64,000 nt of DNA from Solibaculum mannosilyticum (GTDB lineage: Bacteria > Bacillota > Clostridia > Oscillospirales > Acutalibacteraceae): NCBI RefSeq assembly GCF_015140235.1, contig NZ_AP023321.1:434001-498000 (forward strand), in the 5' to 3' direction. A program made the position numbers and the translations under genes. The notes under the pieces are model-generated. The model saw nothing but the letters and a program-made list of their open reading frames with translations. It was not told the DNA's origin and did not search any database. Shown piece by piece: positions 53,746-62,455 of the stretch (position 1 is the stretch's first letter; every line of letters begins with the position of its first letter).

Positions 53746-53937
53746 TTATCGCTTGGCTGACGGTGGATTCTCAAGCTCTTCCATACAGCGTTCCCACTGG
53801 GAATGAGTCAGCAACGTTTTTTTCTCCAGTACATAGAGCAGGGCCTTTTCCACATGGTTCAAAAAAGCTGCATGTTGTTTTTCATCCAATTTAGGGATGG
53901 GATCGCTTATACAGCGGAAATCGTGATTTCTTGTCAT
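53746..53937 (-). CDS. 63-residue protein upstream of the serine recombinase
   Basis: ATG at 53937 with AAAGGGGG eight bases upstream. The product is helical, with LDEKQHAAFLNHVEKALLYV and a basic/acidic C-terminus, and has no recognised domain. It ends 38 bases before the recombinase start and is probably co-transcribed. Small partner proteins of this size can act as excision (directionality) factors, such as SprB for SprA; that role is a guess from position and size only. Confidence 0.5.
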   Translation of the reverse strand: MTRNHDFRCISDPIPKLDEKQHAAFLNHVEKALLYVLEKKTLLTHSQWERCMEELENPPSAKR

Positions 53938-54012
53938 GGGAGAACCCCCTTTCGCTTCAATATATGAAGGGAGCCGTGCGCCATAGAACGGAGGGGGACA
54001 TGAGAGAAAGCC

Positions 54013-54056
54013 TTATGAAAAAACAAAGGAATCAGGCCTTTGGAACCTGATTCCTC
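54013..54056 (-). terminator. Terminator of the sulfotransferase gene
   Basis: AGGAATCAGG and CCTGATTCCT form a 10-bp stem. On the minus strand it is followed by TTGTTTTTTC, about 50 bases after the sulfotransferase stop. Confidence 0.8.
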
Positions 54057-54105
54057 GTAAATAATCCAAAGCTGTTCCGGAAAGGATAAGAAGCAGTGGA
54101 ATATC

Positions 54106-55152
54106 CTAGAAAGTTCTTCCGATCTCTGGGACCCGCTCATAAGGGAATTGATATAAATATTCCGGCAAGAGATCTGCGATGATCTGAGCCTCTTTGCGGT
54201 ACTGGTCCTTGACCAGGAAAAGCTGAGTGTTGTTGATAGACCGATCCGGATCAAAGCACTGACGTTTGGCAGTATGAGCCTGGGAAGAAACCTGTAGAGC
54301 GTCATATACCCTCTGAAGTGATTCATCGTAACGATAGATGAGATCCTCAAAGGCAAAGCGATGGATCTTAGAACTATCGCTCTGCTGCTCGCTCTGCCTC
54401 ATGCGACGGTAAAACTGAGCGAACTGTTCCGCATCGGTGGGGAAGGGCACCACTTCATTTTTTGCCGGCCACACATACTTGTTGATGATAAAGACGTCCC
54501 TAGGGTCACGGGTGACGCTGAACACATGAAGGTTATCGTCAAAATAGTCGTCCACCCGGAAGAGATTAAAGGGCAGCAACAATTGATCCAGAACCAAGTT
54601 GCGTTTTTCCACCCCGATCTCCACCATGATTTTGCGGATATACTCCTTGGTCAAGCGATAAAATTCCTCCTGGCTGGGGATGGAAAGCCAGACTTCCGGA
54701 TAAAGCAGCGGCTTTGGAAGCTGTACCTTATGGAAGGTCAGCAGCGATACGGCTTTTTTGACACAAAGCTGCCAAAACATCCGTGTATTGGTATTCTCCT
54801 GCTGGTACCAGTAGAAATTAGGCTTAAACTGGATAAGCTGTTCTATATACTCCTCTGTGATCCTAAGGAAATTGGGACTGACACGGGTACGATAGTTGGC
54901 TACCCACCAGTACTTTTTAGAATGCAGTTCACACATCGTGTGATAAAAAGAATGGAGTGCTTCATCACTGCGCAGGGCGTTGTTGCCGATGAGGAGCTTG
55001 TCCGCCAGATCAAAGACGCCGTTTGGACAGTGTAAAAAGACGTATTCGAATGTACCGTTGGGCGCGTCATACCCTTCGATTTCAGAGATCAAATCGGTGA
55101 TGGCTGAAGAACCGGAACCCATATAACCAGTCGGAACAATAATCTGAAACAT
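54106..55152 (-). CDS. Sulfotransferase family protein
   Basis: 348 residues from the ATG at 55152; the open frame upstream lacks similarity. The N-terminal P-loop-like GYMGSGSSAITDLISE corresponds to the PAPS 5'-phosphosulfate loop. SVTRDPRDVFI (about residue 230) matches the 3'-phosphate motif of sulfotransferases. Such enzymes move sulfate from PAPS onto carbohydrates or lipids. It lies divergent from a polysaccharide operon, so a surface sugar is the likely acceptor. The P-loop is Gly/Ser-rich and differs from the classical GTGRSGTT form, so the reaction is not certain. Confidence 0.75.
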   Translation of the reverse strand: MFQIIVPTGYMGSGSSAITDLISEIEGYDAPNGTFEYVFLHCPNGVFDLADKLLIGNNALRSDEALHSFYHTMCELHSKKYWWVANYRTRVSPNFLRITEEYIEQLIQFKPNFYWYQQENTNTRMFWQLCVKKAVSLLTFHKVQLPKPLLYPEVWLSIPSQEEFYRLTKEYIRKIMVEIGVEKRNLVLDQLLLPFNLFRVDDYFDDNLHVFSVTRDPRDVFIINKYVWPAKNEVVPFPTDAEQFAQFYRRMRQSEQQSDSSKIHRFAFEDLIYRYDESLQRVYDALQVSSQAHTAKRQCFDPDRSINNTQLFLVKDQYRKEAQIIADLLPEYLYQFPYERVPEIGRTF

Positions 55153-55207
55153 AGCGATATCCTCACTCCTCAAAAGATGGCCGAAGCCTTTCAGCATGGT
55201 TTCAAAC

Positions 55208-55236
55208 TTTACATCTGTGGGGAAAAATGATATAAT
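55208..55236 (+). promoter_or_regulatory. Promoter of the surface polysaccharide operon
   Basis: TTTACA (55208-55213), 17 bases, TATAAT (55231-55236). It leaves a leader of about 135 bases before the flippase gene. Confidence 0.7.
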
Positions 55237-55377
55237 AAAAATGTTATAGACTTTGTTAAAAACGGGAATTTTGATTGAATTTGACGAGCACAACTAGCCA
55301 ATAAGTACAAATTCATCGTGGCTTTGACGGGACACACTTTGTGTCATTATATCTTACTTTATTTGGAAAGGCAAGTT

Positions 55378-56835
55378 ATGCAACAAAAATCATTGGCTAA
55401 AAACGGATTTTACAAAGCGACTTTAAATGTTTTTAATCTGGTCATTCCGTTGCTGGTGGGGCCTTACGTCACCGGCCTGCTGGAGCCGGAACTATACGGC
55501 GCTTATAACCGTGTTTTTTCGGAATTCAATGTATTCTTAGTCATCGCATCCTTTGGAATCTACAATTATGGTGTCCGTGAAATCAGCCGTGTGCGCAATG
55601 ATCCCATTGAGCTCAACCGGCTGTTTTCCAGTTTGTTCCTCATCGGCATCATTACCAACGGGCTTACGACCGGTGTATACGTTATTTATGCGCTGGTGCG
55701 TTCCCAGGCTGAGTATGAGGTAGGCCTTTATCTAGTCATGATTATCCAGATCGTGGCCAATGTGTTTTATATCGAGTTTGTCAATGAAGCCAAGGAAAAC
55801 TATGGATTTATCATGGTCAAGACCATGATTGTCCGATTGCTCTACCTAGCTTCAATTTTTATTTTTGTGCGCAAGGCCGACGATATCCTGCCTTATGCCA
55901 TTGTGGTCTCGGCCACGGTACTTCTCAACAACCTCATCAGCTATGTGTATCTCAAGCGGAACATCCGTTTTAACTTTAAAAATATCGAGATTGTGCGGCA
56001 TATTGCGCCGCTGATCGTCAGCCTGCTGCTGACCAATGTGGAGATTCTCTACACACAGTTGGATAAGATCATGCTTTCCCCTTATGTCAATGATATCGCA
56101 GTTACCGAGTACTACATTCCTCTTACGATCGTGGGTATGATAGCGGCGGTGCCGTTGGCGCTTGTCAATGTAGCCATCCCGCGGGTATCGGCCTACATTG
56201 CGGACAACAACCGCACCGATTATATCCGTGTGCTTAACAAAACCATCCAGAATTATATGGCCATGATGCTTCCCATGTGCCTTGGCCTAGCGGTGCTGGC
56301 CCCGGAGGTAATGGATCTTTACTCCAGGGGGGTATACACTTATGCCTATCCGGTGCTGGTGGTGGCCGCTTTAGCCCGTATCGCTTTTTCCTTCCAGTCC
56401 ATTGTCAGCAATCTTGTGATGTATGTAAACGGATTGGAACGCCAGTTGGTGGCGATGCTGGCGGCATTTGGCGTGCTCAACCTGATCACTAATTTTGTGC
56501 TGGTATGGCTTCATTGGTTTACCCCAGCTACTGCTATGGGATCCACTGCTATCATGGTCATTTTGTTTGTGATCACCTGTTATTTTTATACCCAGAAAAA
56601 ATTAGGGATCCGCTACAACCTTTTTTCCAAACGCATTTGTGGATATTTTGTAGTCAGCGCACTTTTTATTCCCATTTCGCTGGGCATCCGGGCCTTAAAT
56701 CTCGGTATGTGGGCCAATATTGCCATCATTATGGTGGTCTGCTGTGGTGTGTACGGTGGGTATCTTCTGACCACCAAAGATCCTTTCCTTACAGAATTGG
56801 TTTCACGCGTCCCCTTCCTGAGAAAGAAGAAATAA
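55378..56835 (+). CDS. Wzx-type polysaccharide flippase
   Basis: 485 residues from the ATG at 55378 (GGAAAGG upstream). About 12-14 membrane segments of the polysaccharide transporter (PST/MOP) family. Conserved stretches: NGFYKATLNVFNLVIPLLVGPYVTGLL near the N-terminus, split by the motif LLEPELYGAYN, and YTQLDKIMLSPYVND in the middle. It flips undecaprenyl-linked repeat units to the outside. First gene of the operon flippase-GT2-licD-GT4-polymerase-GT2. Confidence 0.92.
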   Translation: MQQKSLAKNGFYKATLNVFNLVIPLLVGPYVTGLLEPELYGAYNRVFSEFNVFLVIASFGIYNYGVREISRVRNDPIELNRLFSSLFLIGIITNGLTTGVYVIYALVRSQAEYEVGLYLVMIIQIVANVFYIEFVNEAKENYGFIMVKTMIVRLLYLASIFIFVRKADDILPYAIVVSATVLLNNLISYVYLKRNIRFNFKNIEIVRHIAPLIVSLLLTNVEILYTQLDKIMLSPYVNDIAVTEYYIPLTIVGMIAAVPLALVNVAIPRVSAYIADNNRTDYIRVLNKTIQNYMAMMLPMCLGLAVLAPEVMDLYSRGVYTYAYPVLVVAALARIAFSFQSIVSNLVMYVNGLERQLVAMLAAFGVLNLITNFVLVWLHWFTPATAMGSTAIMVILFVITCYFYTQKKLGIRYNLFSKRICGYFVVSALFIPISLGIRALNLGMWANIAIIMVVCCGVYGGYLLTTKDPFLTELVSRVPFLRKKK

Positions 56836-56873
56836 TCCCGCATCGGATTGTGATAAAACAAGGAGAAACGGTT

Positions 56874-57851
56874 ATGCCTTCTATCAGCGTCATTGTCCCG
56901 GTTTATCAGACCGCTTCTTATTTGAAGCAATGTATCGACAGCATTCTGTGCCAGACCTTTGAGAGTTTTGAAGTCATCCTGATCAACGACGGTTCCAAGG
57001 ATGATAGCGGCCGGATTTTAGCGGAATATGAGACCCAGTTCCCGGAGAAGATCCGGGTCATTGAGCAGGAAAACCACGGCATCAGCTATACCCGTAACCG
57101 GGGGATCCGGGAGGCAGTAGGGGAATACATCTGCTTTTTGGACAGCGACGATTGGGTGGCAGATCATTATTTAGAGGCTCTGTTTTCAGCGGTATCCCAA
57201 TGGGATGCCGATATGGCGGTGTGCGATTACCAAGAGACGTCCGATGAAAAGCTGGGCCGGGTGGTATCGATCCCGGATTTCCCGCGGACATGCCTAAAAG
57301 AGAATCCGCAGCTTTTGTTTGAAGTCAACTCCAGCCCATGGAATAAAATATACCGGCGGTCTTTTCTTGTGAAAAACAAGCTCTGGTTCCCGGAGGGGCT
57401 TAAGTATGAAGACGCTGCGTTTGTCCTGCCGGCCATGGTTATGGCGAAGAAGATTGTAAAGGTAAATGAAACACTGCTGTTTTATCGTATCCGCCAATCG
57501 GGCGAGACGATGCAAGTGGACAAGCACGTTTTTGATATCTTTGCCATCCTGGATCAGATCTATGAGGTGGTCATGAGGCATCCGGATCGGGAGGCTTTAC
57601 AGGATTACTTAGAATTCTTTAGTGCCAACCGGCTGACGGTTTATAATTTGCAGCAGGCCTATCAAAAGGAAGCCAAACTGGCGATGCCGTTCATCGACCG
57701 TTCTTTTGCTTACTTAAACGAGAAGTTCCCCTTGTGGAAAAAGAATCCCCACTTCCGGCAAGACAATTCTATTGTGGAACGGTGGATAAAAACCAGCGTA
57801 TTTCTTACCAAATGCTATGTGAAAATGAGAAGGAGAATGGCTAAGTCATGA
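56874..57851 (+). CDS. Family 2 glycosyltransferase
   Basis: 325 residues from the ATG at 56874, preceded by AAGGAG. The GT-A fold opens ISVIVPVYQTASYLKQCIDSI, with NDGSKDDSG and the metal-binding DSDDW. Later comes SSPWNKIYRRSFL, typical of the subgroup found in capsule and teichoic acid loci. It adds a sugar from a nucleotide donor to a lipid-linked repeat unit. Donor and linkage unknown. Overlaps licD by ATGA. Confidence 0.92.
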   Translation: MPSISVIVPVYQTASYLKQCIDSILCQTFESFEVILINDGSKDDSGRILAEYETQFPEKIRVIEQENHGISYTRNRGIREAVGEYICFLDSDDWVADHYLEALFSAVSQWDADMAVCDYQETSDEKLGRVVSIPDFPRTCLKENPQLLFEVNSSPWNKIYRRSFLVKNKLWFPEGLKYEDAAFVLPAMVMAKKIVKVNETLLFYRIRQSGETMQVDKHVFDIFAILDQIYEVVMRHPDREALQDYLEFFSANRLTVYNLQQAYQKEAKLAMPFIDRSFAYLNEKFPLWKKNPHFRQDNSIVERWIKTSVFLTKCYVKMRRRMAKS

Positions 57852-58720
57852 AAAGCTCCATGCCAAAAGGCATTTCCATCGGCGAAATTCAAAAGATTCT
57901 AACCGACGACCTAAAGGTCCTCCATGATTTCTGTGAGGAACATGAAATACGATACTGTTTGGCCTACGGGACTTTGTTGGGAGCCATCCGCCATAAGGGA
58001 TGCATCCCCTGGGACGATGATGTGGACGTCATGATGCCCCGCCGCGATTATTTAAAATTTCTTTCCCTAGCGCCCCAGTATTTTAACAAGGATTATTTCA
58101 TCCAGACACCTGAAAGCGATCGGTATTATAATTTGTTACATATTCCGCTGAAGGTGCGCAGCAAACGCGCCACACTTATCGAGGAGCCTGGAAAGAAATA
58201 CTACCAGGGCTCTTTTATCGATATATTCCCCTTTGACTATATGGGGGACGATCAAGCGGCATTTTTGGCTTTGAAGAAAAAGTGTGCGCTGATGAGTTCC
58301 CTTAAAATGCGCATTTCTCTGCATGAGTTGTCGGGCATCAAGCGCTATGTACGCATCGCCATGCAGCTTGTGTGTAAATTGATCCCGGCTAAGGCCATCT
58401 ACCGTTGGGAGATGAAACAGGTTCAGAAGGTAGTGGATAATGACCGGGCAGTCAACCGGGACATGATGGCCGGTCTGGAGCTGGTCACCCATGAAAAAAT
58501 GAATGAAGAGGATTTGTTCCCGTTGGAACTGCATCCCTTTGCTTCCTATGAATTTTACGTTCCCCATCATTTTAAGAGGATTCTGACCGATCTGTACGGG
58601 GACTATATGACCCCGCCCAGCGAGGAGGAGATCGCTCATTCCCTCCATGGGATTTTTTACAGCGATCAGCCCTATGACCTTTATAAGGATGTGGATTTTA
58701 AAAGACCAGACGCAGGTTAA
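57848..58720 (+). CDS. licD: LicD-family phosphotransferase
   Basis: 290 residues. The N-terminal motif LAYGTLLGAIRHKGCIPWDDDVDVMMPRRDY contains the catalytic aspartates of the nucleotidyltransferase-like LicD fold (shown here as GTLLGAIRH and PWDDDVDV). LicD proteins transfer phosphocholine or a related aminoalkyl phosphate from a CDP donor onto a sugar of teichoic acid or capsule. The fused nucleotidyltransferase-PLP enzyme at the end of the window may make that donor. Start overlaps the preceding GT gene. Confidence 0.92.
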   Translation: MKSSMPKGISIGEIQKILTDDLKVLHDFCEEHEIRYCLAYGTLLGAIRHKGCIPWDDDVDVMMPRRDYLKFLSLAPQYFNKDYFIQTPESDRYYNLLHIPLKVRSKRATLIEEPGKKYYQGSFIDIFPFDYMGDDQAAFLALKKKCALMSSLKMRISLHELSGIKRYVRIAMQLVCKLIPAKAIYRWEMKQVQKVVDNDRAVNRDMMAGLELVTHEKMNEEDLFPLELHPFASYEFYVPHHFKRILTDLYGDYMTPPSEEEIAHSLHGIFYSDQPYDLYKDVDFKRPDAG

Positions 58721-58726
58721 AGGGGT

Positions 58727-59881
58727 GTGACCATCGGCTTGAAAGAGAAGATATGGATTTTAGCTCTGCATCTTGCCTTTGGAGGTGTGGAGAAGGCCAT
58801 CGTCAATATGGCCAACTTATTTGTGGAACAAGGGCATCCGGTGGAGATCCTCTGCGTATACGATATGCCGGATAGTCCAGCTTTCCCTTTAGATCCGCGG
58901 GTGAAAATTACTTATCTGCTCAAAGATACGCCCAATCGCCAGCAATGGAAAGAGAGCATTCGCTCCAAGAATCCGTTCTCTATTGTGCGGGAAAGTGTAA
59001 AGGCAGCCCGCATTTTGCTGGGGAAAAAGAGATGCGTCCGCCGGGCGGTCCAAAGCATTTCCGACGGCATTGTCATCACTACGCGGCATGAGGATAGTCT
59101 GGCGCTTTCCAAATATGGACGGCCCGGTGTATTTAAAATTGCACAACTCCATCATGATCACCGTTTTGATCCAACCTATGTCAAAGGGTTTGCCGATGGA
59201 TACCAGAACATCGATGTGTTTGCCCTTTTGACGCCTCAGTTGGCTGACGAAGTGCGTGATATCATGAAGGATAACCGCCATACCCGTATTGTGTGCATTC
59301 CTAATTTTTTGGAGAGGATACCAGAACAGGTTGATGCATCCCAGAGAAAAAAGATCGTTCTGGCAGTGGGACGTCTAGACCCTGTCAAGGGATTTGACCG
59401 CTTGATTGAAGCGTTCGGGCACATTCGTGACAGAGCGCCTGATTGGCAGCTTCACATTGTGGGGGAGGGGGAAGAACGTGAAGTCCTGGAAAACCGCATC
59501 CGTTCCTTGTCCCTGGAGGATCATGTGGTGCTGACAGGACGAAAAAATGCTTCTGAAATCGAGCAGATGATGAAGGAAGCTTCCCTTTATGCAATGACTT
59601 CCCATAGCGAAGGATTGCCTTTTGTACTCATTGAAGCATTTAGCTGCGGCCTGCCTGCTGTGGCCTATGATGTGAGGGTCGGCCCTCGTGGCGTGATTGA
59701 AGACCAAGTCAGCGGCTTTCTAGTGCCGGACGACGATGAGGCACAGTTTGTAGATCAATGCCTCAAACTGATGGAGGATGATCCGCTTCGTTATCAGATG
59801 TCTGAAAATGCCTATAACCGAGCGAAAGATTTTTCAAAAGAAAAGGTAGGAACGCTTTGGGATAGAATTTTAGAGGAATGA
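58727..59881 (+). CDS. Family 4 glycosyltransferase
   Basis: 384 residues, GT-B fold. The N-terminal half begins IWILALHLAFGGVEKAIVNMA. The C-terminal donor domain shows VLAVGRLDPVKGFDRLIEAF, HIVGEGEERE, and EASLYAMTSHSEGLPFVLIEAFSCGLP with the conserved E-x7-E. It would transfer a sugar with retention of configuration. The GTG at 58727 lies close behind AAAGGGG; a TTG at 58739 is an alternative start. Its stop overlaps the start of the next gene. Confidence 0.9.
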   Translation: MTIGLKEKIWILALHLAFGGVEKAIVNMANLFVEQGHPVEILCVYDMPDSPAFPLDPRVKITYLLKDTPNRQQWKESIRSKNPFSIVRESVKAARILLGKKRCVRRAVQSISDGIVITTRHEDSLALSKYGRPGVFKIAQLHHDHRFDPTYVKGFADGYQNIDVFALLTPQLADEVRDIMKDNRHTRIVCIPNFLERIPEQVDASQRKKIVLAVGRLDPVKGFDRLIEAFGHIRDRAPDWQLHIVGEGEEREVLENRIRSLSLEDHVVLTGRKNASEIEQMMKEASLYAMTSHSEGLPFVLIEAFSCGLPAVAYDVRVGPRGVIEDQVSGFLVPDDDEAQFVDQCLKLMEDDPLRYQMSENAYNRAKDFSKEKVGTLWDRILEE

Positions 59882-61434
59882 GAGGTACCAGCAACATGCT
59901 CAAGAATGCCCTGCAATTTTTTCGAAAATATTGGCTGTTCTTTTTGATTGCCGCCCAACCATTGTTGGATATTCTGGCCTTTTGGCAACAAAACTCTATT
60001 GGCACAGCAGCAGGTGTCCTGCGCCTTGCCGTTATGGTTGTGCTGCCCGTCCATATTCTCATCACCAGCAAACATAAGAAGAAGTTTCTCATTGCTATGG
60101 GTGTTATCGCCCTTTTCTCAGTCCTGCATATTTTAAATGGATTCCGCGTTGGATATATCAGCCTCTTCCAGGATGTGGCCTACTTGCTGAGAGTGATCCA
60201 GATGCCGGTTTTGGCCATCTGCTTTATCCACTATATCCGGGATGAGAAGACACGGGATATCGTCAATTACGGCTTCTTAGCCAGTGGGACCATCATTGTA
60301 GTCACGACTGCCATTGCACATCTGACGGGTACTGGCGTCTATACCTATGTTCATTACAATGTAGGCTGGACTGGATGGATCAGCAATGCCAATTCCCAAA
60401 GCATCATTATTATCTCTCTGGCCCCTATCGTGCTTTACTACGCCGTCAAAAGCCGTCGCAAGCTGCTGACAATCGCCGTCCCCATTGTGGTGTTTGCGAC
60501 GCTGATCTTAAACGGTACAAAGGCGTGTTACTACTCGTCTTTCTTGATTTTTGGTGGATTTGCAGTATTCTTGTTGTTGGAATATCTGATCAAACGCAAA
60601 GACGGTAAAAAGCTGCCGGTGATTGCCTTATGCTTGTTTACAGTACTATTGATCCTGACTAAGGTGGTCTATCCCTACACCCCTCGGGCGCAGGTGGATG
60701 ATTCCTACGAAAGTTCCGTGACCACTACCCAAGAGGAAGTGGATAAGGATCTGGAGAAGATCCATCCCAACAAGAAACCGAGTGATTCTTCTGGCACACA
60801 GGAGCCTGAACCTCTTACACCAGAAGAGATTATGGCCGATCCTGTGCTCAAGCAGCAAGTGATAGAAATCTACAAGGACAAATTGGATAAAGGCTTAGTA
60901 GAACGGTTTGGAATAGAGAAGGTGCTGGAGGAATATGGTGTCACACCGGCCGCTTATGAACTCTCAGACATGAGAATGAAGAAGCTGATCTATGCGCATC
61001 TGCTCTGGGAGGAAAGTGATTTTCTCACGAAATTGGTCGGTTTTGAATACACCCAGATCGATACAGGCGAGAGTTACGACTTGGAAAACGACTGGCCAGC
61101 CATCTACTATTATTACGGCTATATCGGATTGGCTCTGTATATTTTATTCATCGCCTACTTTGCTTTCTTAATTATCAAGAGGCTTATAAAAGACTGGAAG
61201 GGTAGCCTAAACCTCTATAATTTTGCCCTTCTCATTACACTTGGGCTTCAATTGGGCCTGGCGCAGTATTCGGGGGCCATTCTACGCAGGCCGAATGTCT
61301 CGATTTATCTCTCCTTGATTTTAGCACTGATTTATTATCAGACGGTGAGGGCACCCTTAAGTAAAAAACGGAAAAAAGACTCTTCGCCGGATTCTGTAGA
61401 TGCCGATATCCCTGAACTGCCGGAGGAACATTAA
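59878..61434 (+). CDS. O-antigen ligase/polymerase-like membrane protein
   Basis: 518 residues with about 10-11 membrane segments and the Wzy/WaaL-type pattern. The large outer region (about 266-408) is long and hydrophilic, rich in Asp, Glu, Lys and Pro. It ends in an aromatic stretch IDTGESYDLENDWPAIYYYYGYIG, the usual ligase/polymerase loop signature. It probably polymerises repeat units or ligates chains at the outer face of the membrane. The ATG at 59878 overlaps the previous stop; ATG at 59896 (GAGAGG upstream) is equally possible. Confidence 0.8.
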   Translation: MRGTSNMLKNALQFFRKYWLFFLIAAQPLLDILAFWQQNSIGTAAGVLRLAVMVVLPVHILITSKHKKKFLIAMGVIALFSVLHILNGFRVGYISLFQDVAYLLRVIQMPVLAICFIHYIRDEKTRDIVNYGFLASGTIIVVTTAIAHLTGTGVYTYVHYNVGWTGWISNANSQSIIIISLAPIVLYYAVKSRRKLLTIAVPIVVFATLILNGTKACYYSSFLIFGGFAVFLLLEYLIKRKDGKKLPVIALCLFTVLLILTKVVYPYTPRAQVDDSYESSVTTTQEEVDKDLEKIHPNKKPSDSSGTQEPEPLTPEEIMADPVLKQQVIEIYKDKLDKGLVERFGIEKVLEEYGVTPAAYELSDMRMKKLIYAHLLWEESDFLTKLVGFEYTQIDTGESYDLENDWPAIYYYYGYIGLALYILFIAYFAFLIIKRLIKDWKGSLNLYNFALLITLGLQLGLAQYSGAILRRPNVSIYLSLILALIYYQTVRAPLSKKRKKDSSPDSVDADIPELPEEH

Positions 61435-62382
61435 ATGAAAGTCAGTATCATTGTACCGGTTTATAATGTGGAAAAGTATCTGCCAAAATGTCTGGATTCC
61501 CTGGTGAGCCAGACCATAGATGATTTTGAGATTCTTGTGGTCAATGATGGATCTCCTGATCGTTCTCAGGATATTATTGATGAATACAGCCGCCGTTATC
61601 CTGAGAAAGTAGTTTCTCTGGTGAAGGAAAACGGTGGACAAGGTAGCGCACGTAATATGGCATTAGAGATTGCCAAAGGAGAGTACATCGGCTTCGTGGA
61701 CAGTGATGACTGGGTAGACGTCACGATGTATGAAAAGATGTACAGTGTTGCAAGGGAGAAAAATGCAGATATTGTTGTGTGCGATATGCTGGATCATTTT
61801 GAAGATGGAGGAACGACCTATTACGATGCGTCTGTCTTTCAGTCCCCCTTTGAAGTGACGCCCTCTGCGTGTAACAAACTCTTCCGTCGGGAACTCATCG
61901 GAGCCATCCGTTTTCTCGGAGGACTCTGGTATGAGGACTTTGACTTTACGACAAAGATGCTCATGCGAGCTACCAATATCCAAAGTATCCATGAAGGCTT
62001 TTATCACTGCCATTGCCGCCCAGGTTCTACGATGCACAACGACAATGCGCCTAAAAACTTGGATATGGTTACCGTTTTGGAGGATATCCGGGCTGATATC
62101 CAGACGCTTCCCACACCGAAAAAATGGAAGACAGTGTTTGACTATTTGGTATTGAAGCATTTGCTTTGGACGACTATCAATCGAGTCGCCGCCCAAAAAC
62201 ATCCGGAGAGAGAAGAGGTCATCCAAGAGATGCTCCGGTATGTAAAGAGAAATGTCCCAAGTCTTTCCCGCTGTGAGGGTTATCACAAGTTTAATAAAAA
62301 TCAGCGAATTGTCATGTTCCTTAATTATCACGGCTTGTATCGTGTCTCCAAAGCACTTCTAAATGTAAAAAAACGTGTGTAA
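61435..62382 (+). CDS. Family 2 glycosyltransferase
   Basis: 315 residues. The start VSIIVPVYNVEKYLPKCLDSL, then NDGSPDRSQ, GGQGSARNMAL and the metal-binding DSDDWV give a clear GT-A fold, with NKLFRRELIGA later. It is a paralogue of the GT2 at 56874. Starts directly after the polymerase stop and ends the plus-strand operon. Donor and acceptor unknown. Confidence 0.92.
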   Translation: MKVSIIVPVYNVEKYLPKCLDSLVSQTIDDFEILVVNDGSPDRSQDIIDEYSRRYPEKVVSLVKENGGQGSARNMALEIAKGEYIGFVDSDDWVDVTMYEKMYSVAREKNADIVVCDMLDHFEDGGTTYYDASVFQSPFEVTPSACNKLFRRELIGAIRFLGGLWYEDFDFTTKMLMRATNIQSIHEGFYHCHCRPGSTMHNDNAPKNLDMVTVLEDIRADIQTLPTPKKWKTVFDYLVLKHLLWTTINRVAAQKHPEREEVIQEMLRYVKRNVPSLSRCEGYHKFNKNQRIVMFLNYHGLYRVSKALLNVKKRV

Positions 62383-62404
62383 TAGATAAAAATTCTCCTG
62401 AATA

Positions 62405-62455
62405 AAAAACTGCCCTGATTTGAGCGGAATGCTCAGACCAGGGCAGTTTTTTATT
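62405..62455. terminator. Bidirectional terminator at the end of the polysaccharide operon
   Basis: AAAACTGCCCTG and CAGGGCAGTTTT enclose an inner TGAGC / GCTCA stem. TTTTTATTTTATT follows on the plus side and As precede it; the reverse-strand fusion gene ends just beyond. Confidence 0.9.
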
